64,000 bases of DNA from Cricetomys ansorgei (GCA_026225945.1 JAMJFZ010000320.1:13343501-13407500); one strand, 5' to 3'. Positions 22,553 to 35,208 are shown, counted from the stretch's first letter. Numbers and translations are program-made. Notes: generated by a model from the letters alone, not told the origin.

Positions 22553-23159
22553 TGCTAAAACTTCACTTATTTGGATAATGATACATACCAGAATGAACAA
22601 GCAAAATATAAAATAAAATAATAAAAGATGCATCATTTAATGAATCCTTTAAATACATATATAAGAAATGCATGGAAAGATAGTCATTGTTCTAGCCCCA
22701 AGTCTAGCACTAATTAACACTAACTAGCTGTTACAAGCAAAGGCAAGGGTCTTAACTACCTGAGACTTGGTTAGCCTCTCTTGAGTTTCTTTTCAAAATG
22801 TCTATCATTCTCTGTGGGCTTTTTGATCTTCACAGGACTTTAGATATCTGAAAGCCTTTTGCAAAAATATAAAGCATGATGAAAATGTATGAGTGGGAAA
22901 TAGCACCCAGCCAAGATTCTCAAGCCCGTGTTGACATCTACCTTGACTATGGGGCTATAAGAATGGAACTTTTTCCTAAATCACAAATTATGAACACGTG
23001 AGAAAGGCTTCAGTACTTTAGAAACTGCTCCTACTTCAAACCTCCCACCATGTATGTTTTATTTTGCTTCCCATGAGATGCATAACAAAAAGGCAGCTCA
23101 ACCTCTGGAGACTATGCAGTTATCAAAAATCAAAACGAAAATTCAAAGGAAAATAAAAG
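22553..23159. other. Unique AT-rich sequence
   Basis: No repeat or exon is recognised. Confidence 0.55.
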
Positions 23160-23870
23160 TGATAGCAACACTTCCCATCAGCAGGTAAATAATCCTTTGA
23201 AAAATCAGAGCTGGGGAGAGCTGTCTGGAGGAGGAACGCTCTGGCAGGCATTGTTCTTGGTAAATAAGAGGGAAAGCAGATGTCACCCCACATTTGGTGA
23301 AATATTTATGACTGTATCACACATCCTTTTGGGGGAGCAAATTGATGACTCCTGCATCCGGCACAGTCACCCAGGGTGTGCCATGCACTGCCTCGATCGA
23401 TCACGCTGACATGATTTGTTTCCCCTTATTCAGAGGCTGCCTCCCCTTCTAACCAACGTTCAAGATGGAAAGGATGAAAAGGAGCAAGCAGCCAAAGCTT
23501 CTTTAATCCATTTTTTAATGCCAAGAATTACAGTGTTTGGAGGTTATTGCCGATAGATATGAAAGTGCTGTGTTTCCTTCAAATTGGACAAACAAATGGG
23601 GGACTGTGCGAGTCCCATTTCAGTCAGGTGCCACTCATTTCATATTTACAAGTGTGTGGGTCACAGAGTAATGCTTCCCTTTGCATAAGGTTTAAAAATC
23701 AGAATGGATGCTGCCTGAAATGGGGCAGATGATGGAAATTCACAGGGAAAATCCGAAGAAATTGGAGCTGTCAAAACAAACGTAAGCAAACAAAGAGATA
23801 TAAATGATTTCTCCGGGATCTGGAGAACCGGTTGTTTGCTCAGAAGCAGGTAGAGACCGTGCACCAGTGG
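23160..23870. promoter_or_regulatory. Candidate conserved noncoding element
   Basis: A 710-base block free of repeats. It has features common in developmental enhancers: forkhead-like (acaaacaaatg, gtaagcaaacaaa), homeodomain-like (ctttaatccattttttaatg) and a CG-bearing cgatcgatcacg, unusual in methylated neutral DNA. Several short frames end quickly, so coding is unlikely. Conservation is inferred only. Confidence 0.35.
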
Positions 23871-24519
23871 GTGCCTTGTAGAGCGCTAGTTCTCAGACTC
23901 AAGGGAGCAAAGATGGTAGTGTGCTAAGGACTGAACTGCAGACTGTGTGTCTCCAAGCATACACACATCAGAAAGACTCCTCCAGTTAGAGGCCCTGAGG
24001 TTAGAAGATGGTGGCCAAGTGGACACCTAGGCTCTGAAGTTTTCTTTCCGGAAGATACTGCGATATCTGCAAAGACTTGGAGGTGTGGTCAAGCTCAGGA
24101 TACTCTTTATGGAAAGGGCAAGAGGGAAGAATGTCAATAAAGTTAAATGCTAAGTTGTGACCAATGGCAGACTCTTGTGAGTTATCCCGCACAGCATACA
24201 TAACCTGTATCAGATGGAGGTCTGAAAACCGACGACAGGAGCTGTGCTGCTTTGTCTCCTGGACAGCAGCGCTGAGAAGGTGCTAAGGGCCGTGCGGCTC
24301 AGTTAGCCTAAAATGCTCATCTACCCTAGGCGTTCAGCAGGAAACTATTACGTTCAGTGTGGGAAGAGCTATGGGTAGTAGAGAGGGCTGAGGTTTCGGA
24401 AACCACGAAACCAGACTCAATTTCAGCAGTCCAGCGGATGTTATTCAAAAGCTGGTCCTTGAATCAACAGCATAAACCCTACCTGAGCCTGAGAAATGCA
24501 AACGTGACCCAGACATGGA
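23871..24519. other. Unique sequence, nothing recognised
   Basis: No repeat or exon is recognised. Confidence 0.55.
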
Positions 24520-24642
24520 GCTCAATAGGAGAGTACATTCTTAGCACGCACAAGGTTCTGACTTCTAAACCGAGGAAGAGGAGGGAGAAAGGAAGGAGAT
24601 GGGAAAGGGAGGGAGGGAGGAAAGACGGGGTGGGAGGGAATG
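24520..24642 (+). repeat. ID-like SINE fragment and purine tract
   Basis: 'gagctcaataggagagtaca' followed by 'ttcttagcacgcacaaggtt' matches the tRNA-like half of ID/B4 elements. It then passes into a G/A tract with GGGA units at about 24575-24640. Confidence 0.6.
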
Positions 24643-25279
24643 CTGACCTCACCTAAATATTATGAGTACTTTAACAAAGCCCCCAGGTGACTTGTAGCAC
24701 ATTTAAGGCTGCAAAGCCCTGGTCTGCACTACAGAGAGTTTTGAGAAAGAGGGAGACATATCATTATTAATAGAGACTTAAGGAGGTGCATTTGATGACT
24801 GGCAATGGGACCAAAATGGAAGATGGTTCACTCATTTGGAATCTAGGGTGCCTGGATGGAAGGCAACGGTCCCACTAACACAGGGAGACAGAAGACAGGC
24901 AAGTATGGAGCAAAGGTAAGGCATAAAGCACGAGAAGCCAAGAGGACTGAGGCTACGTGAGAAATAAACACGAAGACGCTGACATCGGAAAGGAAGAAGT
25001 TCCTAAGAGAAGGTGGAGTAAAAAGCCCAAGTAGCTAATTAAGTGAAATGAGGGCTGCTACCTGCCAAACGGGCCAGACTGGATCCTGCCGTCCTGTTCA
25101 GAAGAGCCAATGGAATTCTACTTGGAACGCAGAACAATGATGTCACTGAAAAGTCTTCAGCAGCTCTTCGCTATCTACTAAGTGGCATTGAGAGTCACCT
25201 GATTGGATCCCAGTCTCGTCTCTCCAGCTGCAAGATGTACAACACGGCCACCTTCTTGGAGTTTTCATTTGGTTCAATT
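24643..25279. other. Unique sequence, nothing recognised
   Basis: No repeat or exon is recognised. Confidence 0.55.
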
Positions 25280-25610
25280 TGAATTCTTCTGCCTTTGTTC
25301 CACCCTATTCTTGCTCTTTCTTCTTGTTCCTGTCAAAGTTCTACCCTTTCTTCAAAGCCCTACTCACAGACTGCCTCCTCCGTGAAGCCTTCCTAGCTTT
25401 CCCACCTCTTGTTGGGATCAAGATCTATTGTCCTGTCTTTTCCCATCGCAGTTTGTGTCCTTTGTAATAGTTCTTACTTTGGTGTGGTTCAGTCTGGATA
25501 ATGTCTGGGAATGTTTCTCTCCATATGTGTCCTTAGGAGGTAGGGACTATGATATTTAGCTTTGTTTACCTTCTATAAAAGGTTTCTTGTCTAATTCATG
25601 AGAGATTGTC
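25280..25610 (+). mobile_element. LINE-2 (L2) 3' region
   Basis: L2 order is clear: 'cttcaaagccctactcacag', 'tgcctcctccgtgaagcctt', 'cctagctttcccacctcttg', 'tttgtaatagttcttac', and a late 'aggtagggactatgata'. Confidence 0.75.
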
Positions 25611-26964
25611 ATGAAGAACATAAAGATTTGCTTAAGTTAAACAAAACACTGCTCCCTAAGTCTTACCTTTCTCTCAGGAGAATATTATGATGTATTAATT
25701 CATACTACTGTGCCCATCCTCCCTCTGCCTCTTAGGGTTTATTTCTACTGAAAGTAATCAGAAGGACTAGTCATATGGCGCCACCCATTTTCCACCAAGC
25801 TGCATGCCATGAAGTAAAATCACCCCTTATGGGTCTGCCTGTCCTGTCACCCTTGCCTCCAAGAATGTGAGATGGTACCCCTTCACCTCCTGCCATCCCC
25901 AACCCCTGATTCATCCCCAGCTCAGATAGCTATGGCTGTCAGAAATCTTCTTGTTCAAACATCTTCACACACAGATACCTTACCACCTTGTCAGTACAAA
26001 AGTTTGTTCATCAAAACCAGCAGAAAGGTTGCTGAAAAGGCTTCATGTCTTGGTTTATCTCTTCCTTGGGGCAAAAGGGAAGGAACAGCCAGACTCTTAA
26101 AAATGGGCTACATCTAATGCTTTCATTTTAGGATATGTGTTTTATGTGAAGAATGTATTCAATAAAAGGAAGTAGTGGGTGGCTCACCAATAATAGAAAA
26201 ATAGACACAAATGTATTCCCGAAGCCAGTCATCTTGTGGTGGGCTGGATCACTGAGTGATTGCACAGGGCTATGAACATAACAATGGGTAGGGTATGGAA
26301 TGGGAAAGTGATTGGTGAAGGCTGAAGCCACAAAGTATGTCCTTCTTGGTTCTCACACTCCCAGCAGAGGGAAAACTAAGCCTCAGGTGTGCGAACGCTA
26401 AAGATCTCTCCGTATCCATGTAATAACCTGCACTCTGGGGTGCATTGGTGCCGCTGCTCGGCTGAAGGAGATATGAAATAGTGATAGAACTGCATTTACC
26501 ATATCCATTGGTGCAAGATCATCAGACCAGTAAAGCTAGACTGTGGTCTGAATGCTCCATTTCACAGTACTTTTATTGATGGGGAATTATAGCACAGGAA
26601 GCTGGTCTCCAACTCACGTGTGTGAACTCACTCTCACTCTTAAGGAAAGAAGAAACTGAGGAAATTATGTTCAGTATTTGTTCACTAAGCACAAACACGA
26701 CTATATAAAATGACAAGTAGTTCCTGACTAAACAGCAGTTGTTAATATTACGGCAGGTAGGAGCAACGTTCAATGCATAAGGGTTTTTCTAGGTTAATTT
26801 ACTTCTTACTAAAACTCAGAAATTTTTTAGTTAGAATGTGCTCAGTGTTTTCTCGTTTTTTGTTTTTTTTTTTTAGTCACAGTTGGAAGAAAATAATAAG
26901 ATGGCCCCATTTCTAAAGTCCAAACTCTCTACCGTATCCTTTATGGTCTCCAGGGTCACTCTAG
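25611..26964. other. Unique sequence, nothing recognised
   Basis: No repeat family is recognised beyond a T run near 26860-26875. Confidence 0.5.
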
Positions 26965-27110
26965 CTGTCACCTGATGTCTAGGACCTTGGCCAATCTGCT
27001 TAAACTTATTTCCTCATCTGCAATATAAGGACAACATAGGACATCCCATTGGATTGTCACAAAAATGAAAATACTTGATACAAATGAACTAAATAGTATA
27101 AGTTGAAAAG
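26965..27110 (+). mobile_element. MIR SINE
   Basis: 'aggaccttggccaatctgct', 'taaacttatttcctcatctg' and 'caatataaggacaacatagg' followed by a GTCACAAAAATGAAA-like 3' part are in MIR order. Confidence 0.8.
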
Positions 27111-28439
27111 CTCATATCATTCAGTAATGCTAGCTGAGCCGCAGGGAGAAGTTGGGGTCCGGGTCACAGGGTCCTTCAGCACTCTCTTGCTGGACCCTGT
27201 ACCCCACTCACCACAAAGCCTGATGAGCATTTATTTCCTGTGTGTTTATTTCCTCTGCCAGTCATAGTCAGTGTCGCAGGTGAACTATAACTTATCCTTC
27301 AAAGCATTCATATGCAATTTAGGAAAAGAAAACTCTTAGGAAAAGAGAACTTTACTGTTGTCAAAGTAAAATTAAAATAAAAAACGAAAAGAAGATTCAG
27401 TACAGGGTCTCAGGTTGACATAGAGAAAGCAATGCTCCGTCAGCAACAGGTGCTTGGGTGGAGAACAACAGTGGAGAACAACAGCCCACACCAGGCCTGG
27501 GCTCTGCAAGCTGCTGTTTCTGTTCATATGTGCCGTAAGAACACACAGCATGAAGATGTACTCAGTGAGGTTCATCTTTTCCATGCCCCAAACAACCACA
27601 AGTCACATACCACACACATGAAAAGATGCTGACGCTGATGCTCACAATTAAAGATTTCAGATTCCAGATATAATTCCAAACAATGCGAACTCTAACCATG
27701 CTTCACACGACTACACAACAACAGCACATCACTCCCATGATGTCTACAAAACAATAAGGCTAAGCATAAAACCACTGCTTAAAGACTTAAGGCTTTTTGT
27801 TATCCGCTGTTCATGAATTACAAATGTAATATATTCTCAGTATAAACACTGTGTACAGGTGGATGGTAGGTGTTTGCTAGATTCCTTTTTTTCCAAAATG
27901 AGGAAAAAATATGGCTCTTATTATGAAATTTATTTTTCACCTAACTAAAAAAATTCATGGCTAGCCCTCATGCCGTTAGATATATATCAAACACATTTAA
28001 TAGGTCATCGACAAAATAGCACAATAAAATTAATTATAGTTTAATAACTGTATAATTCATACTGTAGGTACCCCACAAATCATTTCCTAACTTATTGAAA
28101 TTTGGGATTTTTCTAGTTCTTTTTTCAAACATGACTAAAATCTATATATACCAATGTTTTCAAATAAGGTCATTGTCCAAAGAAGGTAACATTTTAAAAG
28201 AGATATTGGCAAATAATTCCTGCCAGCTGATGTATGTACTTTCTACCATCTTTGCTGGTAGTGGGTCATCAGTTCCTTTGAGTTTTGCTGTTCTAATGGA
28301 AGAAAATGGAGCTCATTTTTATTTTAATTTGTTTCTCCCAGTGTGAAGTTTCGGTGTGGAGTTATAATTACCTTTGAACAATATCTAATCATGTTTCTCT
28401 AAATGATGGCTTTTCAACACCTGTGTATTAATATCTGTG
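27111..28439. other. Unique AT-rich sequence with a 13-bp tandem pair
   Basis: No repeat family is recognised. The unit tggagaacaacag occurs twice in exact tandem at 27459-27484. Open frames on both strands at 27370-27630 have no recognisable protein features. Confidence 0.5.
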
Positions 28440-28600
28440 AGCAAGTGACTCACTCTCAGTGGTGGCTACCTTGCACACTGTCAGGTGTTCTGTTGCCCCA
28501 TCCCTCTCACTCCCAATGCCTGCGGTACCTTCCCCCCCGACTTGTGACAACCAGATCATCTGCATACATGGTCAGGATCACTTCCAGGCTGGAACTTCTC
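28440..28600 (-). mobile_element. MER5-like hAT-Charlie remnant
   Basis: 'caatgcctgcggtaccttcc' followed by a C run and 'gacttgtgacaaccagatca' matches the reverse complement of the MER5 core. Terminal inverted repeats are gone. Confidence 0.6.
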
Positions 28601-29839
28601 TCACTGTTTGAATTAGAAAGATTATGATTTCTTAAACAAACTTATTAAGAGCCTGGAAATTATCTGCAAGATGTGTTTTCAAGGTTGACAGATGTCAAAC
28701 CCTGATCGATAATATAAATCAGTACATATCTCATCAGTGTGCCATGGTAAACACCTTTGTAGTTTAAAACTAACCCAGAAACACTAAGATCAGACCTTTT
28801 GTTGGGCAGAGGGAAGTTATTCAAAACCTGAGCACCATGCCTACCTTCGTTGCAGCTTGTGTCATTTCATTCCCGCTCCTTGTTTATGAATAGGTAAAGA
28901 TAAAAGAATTGTTAAATATTTAAATACCTATTCACTGTGCCAAAATCACAGATGAAGCCATTACTTTGATTATTTCTTTTATTGTAGTATTTTGATTTAC
29001 TTTGAGCTCCCTCATCCAAAACAGACAGATGCTCTCCCCAGATCTGCCTATTATCTGAGAAAGGCATGCTCTTCTGATAAGAAATAAGATTCCTAAGAAT
29101 ATTCTTTTTTACCATTTTAATTCTCCTCTACCAATAAATACACAAATTGCTTTCCTTAAGAATAAAAAGGTACATTCTAATTACTTTTAATACAGAGCAT
29201 TTTTCTCATCTCAGAAGAGAAAAATACTAAGAACAGAGAACACAATAGAAAAGTTTAATTGAAATTCAATACAAAAACAAGAACCCCTAAGAATTAGTTC
29301 CCTTCACCTGCTCCGAAAAACAGGTAGATACTATTCCTTATTTATAATACTGATAACACCAGACACACAAAGAAACTCTTAGCAAAAAAATTAAACTGAC
29401 CTTTATCAACTGATTCCAGGAGTAATTTTCTGCCTTTAATTAGTAGTCAATATTTTATTCTGATGAATTCATAAATGATAATTGAAAAACTAGCAACCAT
29501 TCCCAGCTGGCTTCAAGATTTCAGTGGTCTGTAACAGCAAAAAGGATGGTTTTTAAAAGGCAAGATGCCAGTCATGGGATCTATGTGACCATTGATAAAA
29601 CCCTGACAGCAGCAGTATGGGGAATCAATCAACAATGCAAAGAGCTGACCAAAAGACAAACACGGGAACCTGGCCTTCTTTGTGGATTCAGGCTTTTGTG
29701 ACACAAACCACATGGCTGGACAGATTTTCTCTGCCTTGTACCAACCCAGGCTTCCAGCACAAGTCATCTGAACCAAGGTTCTGTCTACTTTAGAATTTCA
29801 GATATTTGGAGCTTAAAGCTCTTCTGAAAGTTTATGTCA
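28601..29839. other. Unique AT-rich sequence
   Basis: No repeat or exon is recognised. The absence of SINEs from here to 31.08 kb is notable. Confidence 0.5.
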
Positions 29840-30370
29840 AATGAGAAAATCCAAGTTTCTAACCTAGAGCTGTGATGACTTTTACTTTTTTCGCCCACAA
29901 ACAGAATCTTCTATGAATCCCTAAAGACACATTGACTGAACAGTTTGTTTCCTAGCACAGGAAGTCGATTAATAGCTTATATTTCCACCTAGTTTTATCA
30001 CATTACCAACTATTTCAGGTATCTGTGTTTAATTATTTGAGTCCAAAAATGAGCTGAGAAATAAATATCCTGACTAATGCTAATTGGTTTCTTTTTATGC
30101 ATTAAAAGAAATCTGTATAAATCACTGGATTAAATAACAAGCAATTGGTGATGTTATTCCAATTACAGCACCTCTAGCCAAAAAAAAAACAACAAAAAAC
30201 AAAAAAAAAAACCCGACTATACGGAAGCAAGATGAGTTCGGGTTAATTTATTAATGCATTTGGTACAGCGTATAATGAGCTTGTAGATATTGAAGCCACT
30301 TAAATTCATTTAACTAATCAGAGCTCAGAGTCTTTAAAAAATTAAACTAACTTTTAGCTGAAAAAACTCA
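29840..30370. promoter_or_regulatory. Candidate conserved noncoding element
   Basis: AT-rich sequence full of homeodomain- and POU-like cores (tgctaattggtt, tttaattatttg, gtttaattat, ggttaatttattaatgcat) and no SINE. An A-rich run at 30181-30213 interrupts it. Neutral AT-rich DNA could look similar, so confidence is low. Confidence 0.3.
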
Positions 30371-31084
30371 GAATCAAAAACAGAGAAGAAACAACCAGAC
30401 AAGTCATGGCTGGGCAGCCTACAGACAGTCAAGCCCATCTCTGAGCTCCTAGAAGTCCCTTCCTAGCTTCCTCCTGCCTTTTCTTTAGGAATGCTGATCT
30501 CTGTCCAGCCCAGACCCAACGCTGATCAGCTACCATGAAGGGAAGTCCATATGAGGAGGCCACAGAGGCTCAGGAGACCCAGTACTTTCTAAAACCACTT
30601 TCTGGGGCTAATTCTGTTTTTTGCCATCTCTGATATCTCTAATACCTATCATTCACTCCTTACAGAAACATCAAATGTCTCTTCCCAAAATAAAAAAAGA
30701 ATATTAAACAGTCTTTACTATTTATTTCCAAGAAGGTTTATTTGTTTGTTTGGTTTTTTTTGGGGGGGGGAGTTTGCCATTGGTGTGCCCAGAGTGATTT
30801 ATTTCTGAACCTGTAAATGACTCCCTCATTCATTTTATTAATGAAGAAAAATATTAATGCATCAAATCAAAAATTATGTGTAAGTAATTATCAAGTAGAG
30901 TCATGAAGAAAGATGAACATTTGCATTATCTTTCTTATCAGTTCCAGATTAAAATAACAAAGTGGGGCTTAACCTGACTTTAATCAAATGCCATTCTGAG
31001 TCTCAGTCCCCTGTGTATCGCCCTTTGTGAGATGAGATGTATACAACTGTAGAGTTTAAGAGTTGAAACGAGAGGCTATAGCGT
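30371..31084. other. Unique sequence with a T/G homopolymer
   Basis: No repeat family is recognised. A TTTG repeat followed by a T run and a G run lies at about 30738-30771. Confidence 0.5.
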
Positions 31085-31295
31085 TAATCTCAGCAGCTGA
31101 AAGTCTGTACTGCTCTTGTAAAGGACCTAAGTCTTGCCAAACTTCCAGGACTCACATCAGGCTGCTCATGATCACCTGCAACTCCAGCTGAAGGAAATCC
31201 GACGTCTTCTGACCTCTAAGTTACCTTCATACACATGCACACACCCTCATGTACATAAGACTATGTACCCACACTTGAATATAAAAACTTAAAGA
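31085..31295 (+). mobile_element. B3 SINE
   Basis: 'ctgctcttgtaaaggaccta', 'actcacatcaggctgctcat', 'cacctgcaactccagctgaa' and 'cgacgtcttctgacctct' follow B3 order. The 3' part is CA-rich and ends in A-rich sequence. Confidence 0.8.
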
Positions 31296-31334
31296 AAATA
31301 TGTAGATATTACATACAGGGACACAACACGACTA

Positions 31335-31456
31335 GCTATACCTCTTTCTCCATAGGATCTGACTCGTTTTTCCGGCCTCCGTGAGCACCGGAACTCGTTC
31401 ACATACACACGCAGAACACACATGTACACATAATGACAAATAACTTTTCAAAGAAT
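31335..31456 (+). mobile_element. B3 SINE 3' half
   Basis: 'ataggatctgactcgttttt', 'ccggcctccgtgagcaccgg' and 'cacatacacacgcagaacac' are the B3 3' part. The head is missing, so it is a separate truncated copy lying right behind the previous one. Confidence 0.7.
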
Positions 31457-31499
31457 ATATACGGCTGCCATTATTTCTTTCTATCTATGTATATTTAAA

Positions 31500-31590
31500 A
31501 GCACATCTTATTTATAGCTTTATTAATCCAAAGCCAAGGATAGTGTCTTGCACAGAGTAGCAACTCAGTAATTGTTTTGAACAGTTTTCT
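31500..31590 (+). mobile_element. L2 3'-end fragment
   Basis: 'aggatagtgtcttgcacaga', 'gtagcaactcagtaattgtt' and a trailing 'ttgaacag' resemble the L2 end. Short and diverged. Confidence 0.5.
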
Positions 31591-31597
31591 GTGATAA

Positions 31598-31599
<2 letters not shown>

Positions 31600-31650
<51 letters not shown>
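31600..31650. repeat. (CA)25 microsatellite
   Basis: An uninterrupted CA run of about 25 units directly downstream of the L2 end. It is likely to vary in length between individuals. Confidence 0.97.
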
Positions 31651-32124
31651 AGTGATACACCACCCACATCCAGAAATAAAACATTGCCAATCCCTCAGGA
31701 AATCTCCTGTTGTGTAATTCTCATCATGGCTCCTTCTGCGCCGCAGATCCAACCACTTCCCTGCCTTTTCTGTATAGTTCTATAGCCTATGTATGTATCT
31801 TTAAGCAACACCAAATAAACAACAAAGAAAAATCCTTAGGAATCAATTCATTTGAATGTTGTATAGCATTTAAAATTATTTTAAATAGTGATTATCAACC
31901 AGTAAGCCCTTCTGTGCCATGAACACACTAAGTATTCCTTTACTTTTCAATATTCAGAAGAACTCTAACTTACATACACTGGCACTTTACACTCTAGACA
32001 CACAGAAAATTAAGACAGGGAGAAAATGACTCCATCATAAATGGAGCCACGTGACCCACAGGGCCATGAAGTTAGACACACATGACAGCATTTCACCATC
32101 AAATAGAAATGGCATCAACAACAG
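31651..32124. other. Unique sequence, nothing recognised
   Basis: No repeat or exon is recognised. Confidence 0.55.
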
Positions 32125-32275
32125 TAGACTTGGGTTGTACATAGCATTGTATGCCAACATCTTAGCACTCAGGAGGTGGATGCAGGCAAATAGTGAGTTC
32201 AAGACCAGCCTTGAACTTAGCAAGTTCAAACTCAGCATAAGCTATACTATACAAGACCTTGTCTCAGAGTAAGCT
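32125..32275 (+). mobile_element. B1 SINE, old copy
   Basis: 'caacatcttagcactcagga', 'gagttcaagaccagcctt', 'gcaagttcaaactcagcata' and 'caagaccttgtctcagag' follow B1 order. It is more diverged than the three young copies and lacks their variant. Confidence 0.8.
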
Positions 32276-33054
32276 AGGTAGAAATGTGGCCCTAACACTC
32301 ATTACCCTCGTCTCCAGGGCTACAGCTGAACTCCCTTGAGGTATTCACTATGATCATCTGACAAGAAAAGGGACAATCTCTTGCTTGCTGATGGTTGTGT
32401 TACTGGGCAGGCACCACCTTAAAGCGGACAGCTATGGTGCATAATCATTTTGTGAGACTTTTCTAAAGGGTAGAGGGGACAGGGTACCTTGGATCTGATT
32501 ATTTAAATAATATAAATATAAATAAATATAATTTATACATAAAAATAATCAGATATGCCACTATGTACGGTTTCACATGGCAGTTTGGCTGGATAGTATT
32601 TGTACCCTATGTGAATGACCATCACAGGACAAAATCAGCAATTATAAAGGCGGGGTTCAATACTAACTTAATAATTAAGTGATTAGCACAGCACATATTG
32701 TGACTACCAGTCAGTCCCCTTCCTTGCTCATTAGTGTCACCGAGAGTAGATTGATGAACAAATTCATGAGTAAAGACTAAACATCCCAGGCACGGTACCT
32801 ACATTTCTGGAGCTGACACCATGCTCAGAAGCACTGTCCTGGGCATGTTAGGGAAACAACATGAAACACACATACTTGGTTAAACTTGAAGTTAAGACAA
32901 ATTAAGGATTGTTTTGGTCTAACTATGTCCTAAATGTTGCACAGGGCATACTTATAATATATTCTTTATTTTTGTTGTTCAGATTCTATTGAATTTCTGA
33001 TGTTTTCTTTTCTTAGTTCTTTTGTCTTCTTACTGTTGCTTGTTTGCGCCTCAG
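32276..33054. other. Unique AT-rich sequence
   Basis: No repeat family is recognised. A short AAATAT-type low-complexity run lies at about 32500-32535. Confidence 0.55.
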
Positions 33055-33125
33055 CACACAGGCTTGAAGGAAGGCGCTGCAGATGCTCTACCACTGAGTC
33101 GCACATCCAGCGCTACCGCCTCCTA
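33055..33125 (-). mobile_element. ID-like SINE fragment
   Basis: On the minus strand it reads 'gctggatgtgcgactcagtg' then 'gtagagcatctgcagcgcc', the tRNA-like A-box half of ID/B4 elements. Confidence 0.6.
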
Positions 33126-33165
33126 CCGTCCCGCCTGTGAGCTACTCTCTGCAATCTTCTTCTTT

Positions 33166-33381
33166 TTTTTTTTTTAGATTTATTTTGTTATTTCTCATGT
33201 GTATGTGTGTGTATTTGAACATGTGGACAGGCGCCCATGGAAGTCAAGAGAGAGTGTCAGGAATTCTCAGAGATGGGGTTACAGGTGGTTATTGTGCTGA
33301 CTGATATAGGTGCTAAGAATCAAGCCCTGGTCCTCTGCAAGAACAGCAATGCTCTTAACCACTGAGCTGTCCCTCTAGCCC
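33166..33381 (-). mobile_element. B3 SINE
   Basis: On the minus strand it opens with 'gggctagagggacagctcag' and 'aagagcattgctgttcttgc', continues with 'ctgcaagaacag'-type B3 sequence and ends in an A-rich tail (seen as the T run at 33166-33176). Near full length. Confidence 0.88.
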
Positions 33382-34094
33382 AAGCCGTGCACTTTCCTGT
33401 CAAACTCTCTTCACACTATATACTTCTGTGTGTATCAAATGGTAATAAATCATCTACTACATTATTTCATCAAGTTTTGTCTCAACTTTTTTCAACTAGA
33501 TGAAGTAAACTCAGAGGTCAGGTAATCTATCAAATCCTAGCACAAGATTATTACACAGTGTGCATTTATGTGAGCATATGCATGTGTACATAAACATGAT
33601 CACAGTTTCAGTAGCTTACAAGTTATTAATTGCAACAGCCCAGAGAGCTGTAATTACTCATGGTTTTCTTGTTTTCTTCCCTCCCTCCAGACTATTTTAA
33701 ACAAATCCCAGAAAGCATTTGATTGCTCCTGTAAATATTTTCTCATGATTACGAAAACAGGACTATTTTTTAAAAGCTCATATACTTAGAAATTAATAAT
33801 AATTCCCTAATAGCATTAAATGTCTATTTAGTGTTTCCTGGCTACCTCATTAAAAAATTTATACTTTGTTTTATAAGTAGCATTGAACACAACATATCAG
33901 GGAACAATAAAATACCTTAAAATAGGATAATCCTCATAATATTTTAACAAAATTATCATCACACTCATTTGCAACACAAAGGACAAATTCACAAATGAAT
34001 GTCAATAAAATTCTATTTATTAAAAAACAAAACCACTAAAGCTAATGTAAGGATAAAATAGGAGACATTAGAGTGACTTGATTATAAACGAGAA
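33382..34094. other. Unique AT-rich sequence
   Basis: No repeat or exon is recognised. The stretch at 33630-34020 is repeat-free and rich in TAAT and AATAAAA cores. Confidence 0.5.
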
Positions 34095-34352
34095 AAGTCT
34101 TTGGGGCTTTGCTTGCCATGCGGGTGTGAGAACCTGAGTTCAACCTCCAGACGCCACAGGCATATTGGAGTGCACTTGTAATCCCAGTGCTGTGAAAGTG
34201 GAGACAGGAGGATATCTCTGGCTTTAGAGATGTCACCAATCTAGTGAGCTTCAGGTTCACTGAGAAAGACACACAATCTCAAGCTCTGGCCTCCAGACAC
34301 GTATGCACATATGTACCTCCTCATACACACATGCCCCTCCAACACAAATAAT
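34095..34352 (+). mobile_element. B4/RSINE1 SINE
   Basis: 'gtgagaacctgagttcaacc', 'gcacttgtaatcccagtgct', 'gtggagacaggaggatatct', 'gtgagcttcaggttcactga' follow RSINE1 order, ending in CA-rich sequence. Confidence 0.8.
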
Positions 34353-34974
34353 AGAAAATAGGCTTCAGACCATAATGTAGAGACGTCTTATAGTCTCTGT
34401 AGTAGTTAGATTCCTTATGAAAAAGTTCATTCAGTTAAATGCTTCTAAGTTGCCTACTTTCATTCAGAACAAAGTAAATGGCTCCAATCTTCAATAAATT
34501 AGTATAATATTTATTTTAGTGCATGTAGCCAGGTATGAATGCATATGTGTGTGCACTGCTCTATGTGCATATATCCATATACATTAACAATCTGTTTACA
34601 AATATATAGGTGCATGAATATGTATGGAAACCATTTCCAGGCATTGAACATCAAGCCTATGATCCTGGATAGAAAAAAAGCAAAACATCAAAGAGCCCCA
34701 CAGACGCCTGCTTCGGTATGAAGGCATTTTCTATCCCGTGAATCAAATGAAGGCATTCAAATGCAAGCACAGGTCCTTCTCTGCTGAGGTAGCGGGCATC
34801 TACATTCAGAGCTACAGAAGCAGCTGCATCTGACTCAGGAAATTCGTCACTAGAGTGGAAGATTGATTAACCCAGGCTTAATGACATCATCCATATGATT
34901 TTCCCTGATAGAAAAATTAAAAGAAAAAAATTATATGATCGACTAAATAAAACAAAAAAAAAACATTGGATAAA
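34353..34974. other. Unique sequence, nothing recognised
   Basis: No repeat family is recognised. A CATA/TGTG-rich patch at about 34520-34610 has low complexity. Confidence 0.55.
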
Positions 34975-34983
34975 ACTTGGTGA

Positions 34984-35130
34984 TTTTAAGAGCACGGCCC
35001 CCATAGGCTGGTATGTTTGAATGCCTGATCTCCAGTTGGTGGAATTCTTTGGCAAAGATTAGGAGGTGTGGCCTTGTTGTTGGAGATGTGTCACTGGGCA
35101 GGCTTTAAAGTTTCAAATGACTTGAGCCAA
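34984..35130 (+). mobile_element. MT-type MaLR LTR, 5' half
   Basis: 'cggcccccataggctggtat', 'gtttgaatgcctgatctcc', 'agttggtggaattctttggc' and 'ttaggaggtgtggccttgtt' are the forward 5' half of an MT LTR. It breaks off where the TA tract starts. Confidence 0.8.
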
Positions 35131-35132
35131 GG

Positions 35133-35134
<2 letters not shown>

Positions 35135-35183
<49 letters not shown>

Positions 35184-35208
35184 TAATATATATATATATA
35201 TATATTAT
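35135..35208. repeat. (TA)n microsatellite
   Basis: About 20 TA units, a short ACACATATATA interruption, then about 12 more TA units. It sits at the junction of oppositely oriented MT pieces and could extrude a cruciform. Confidence 0.97.
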
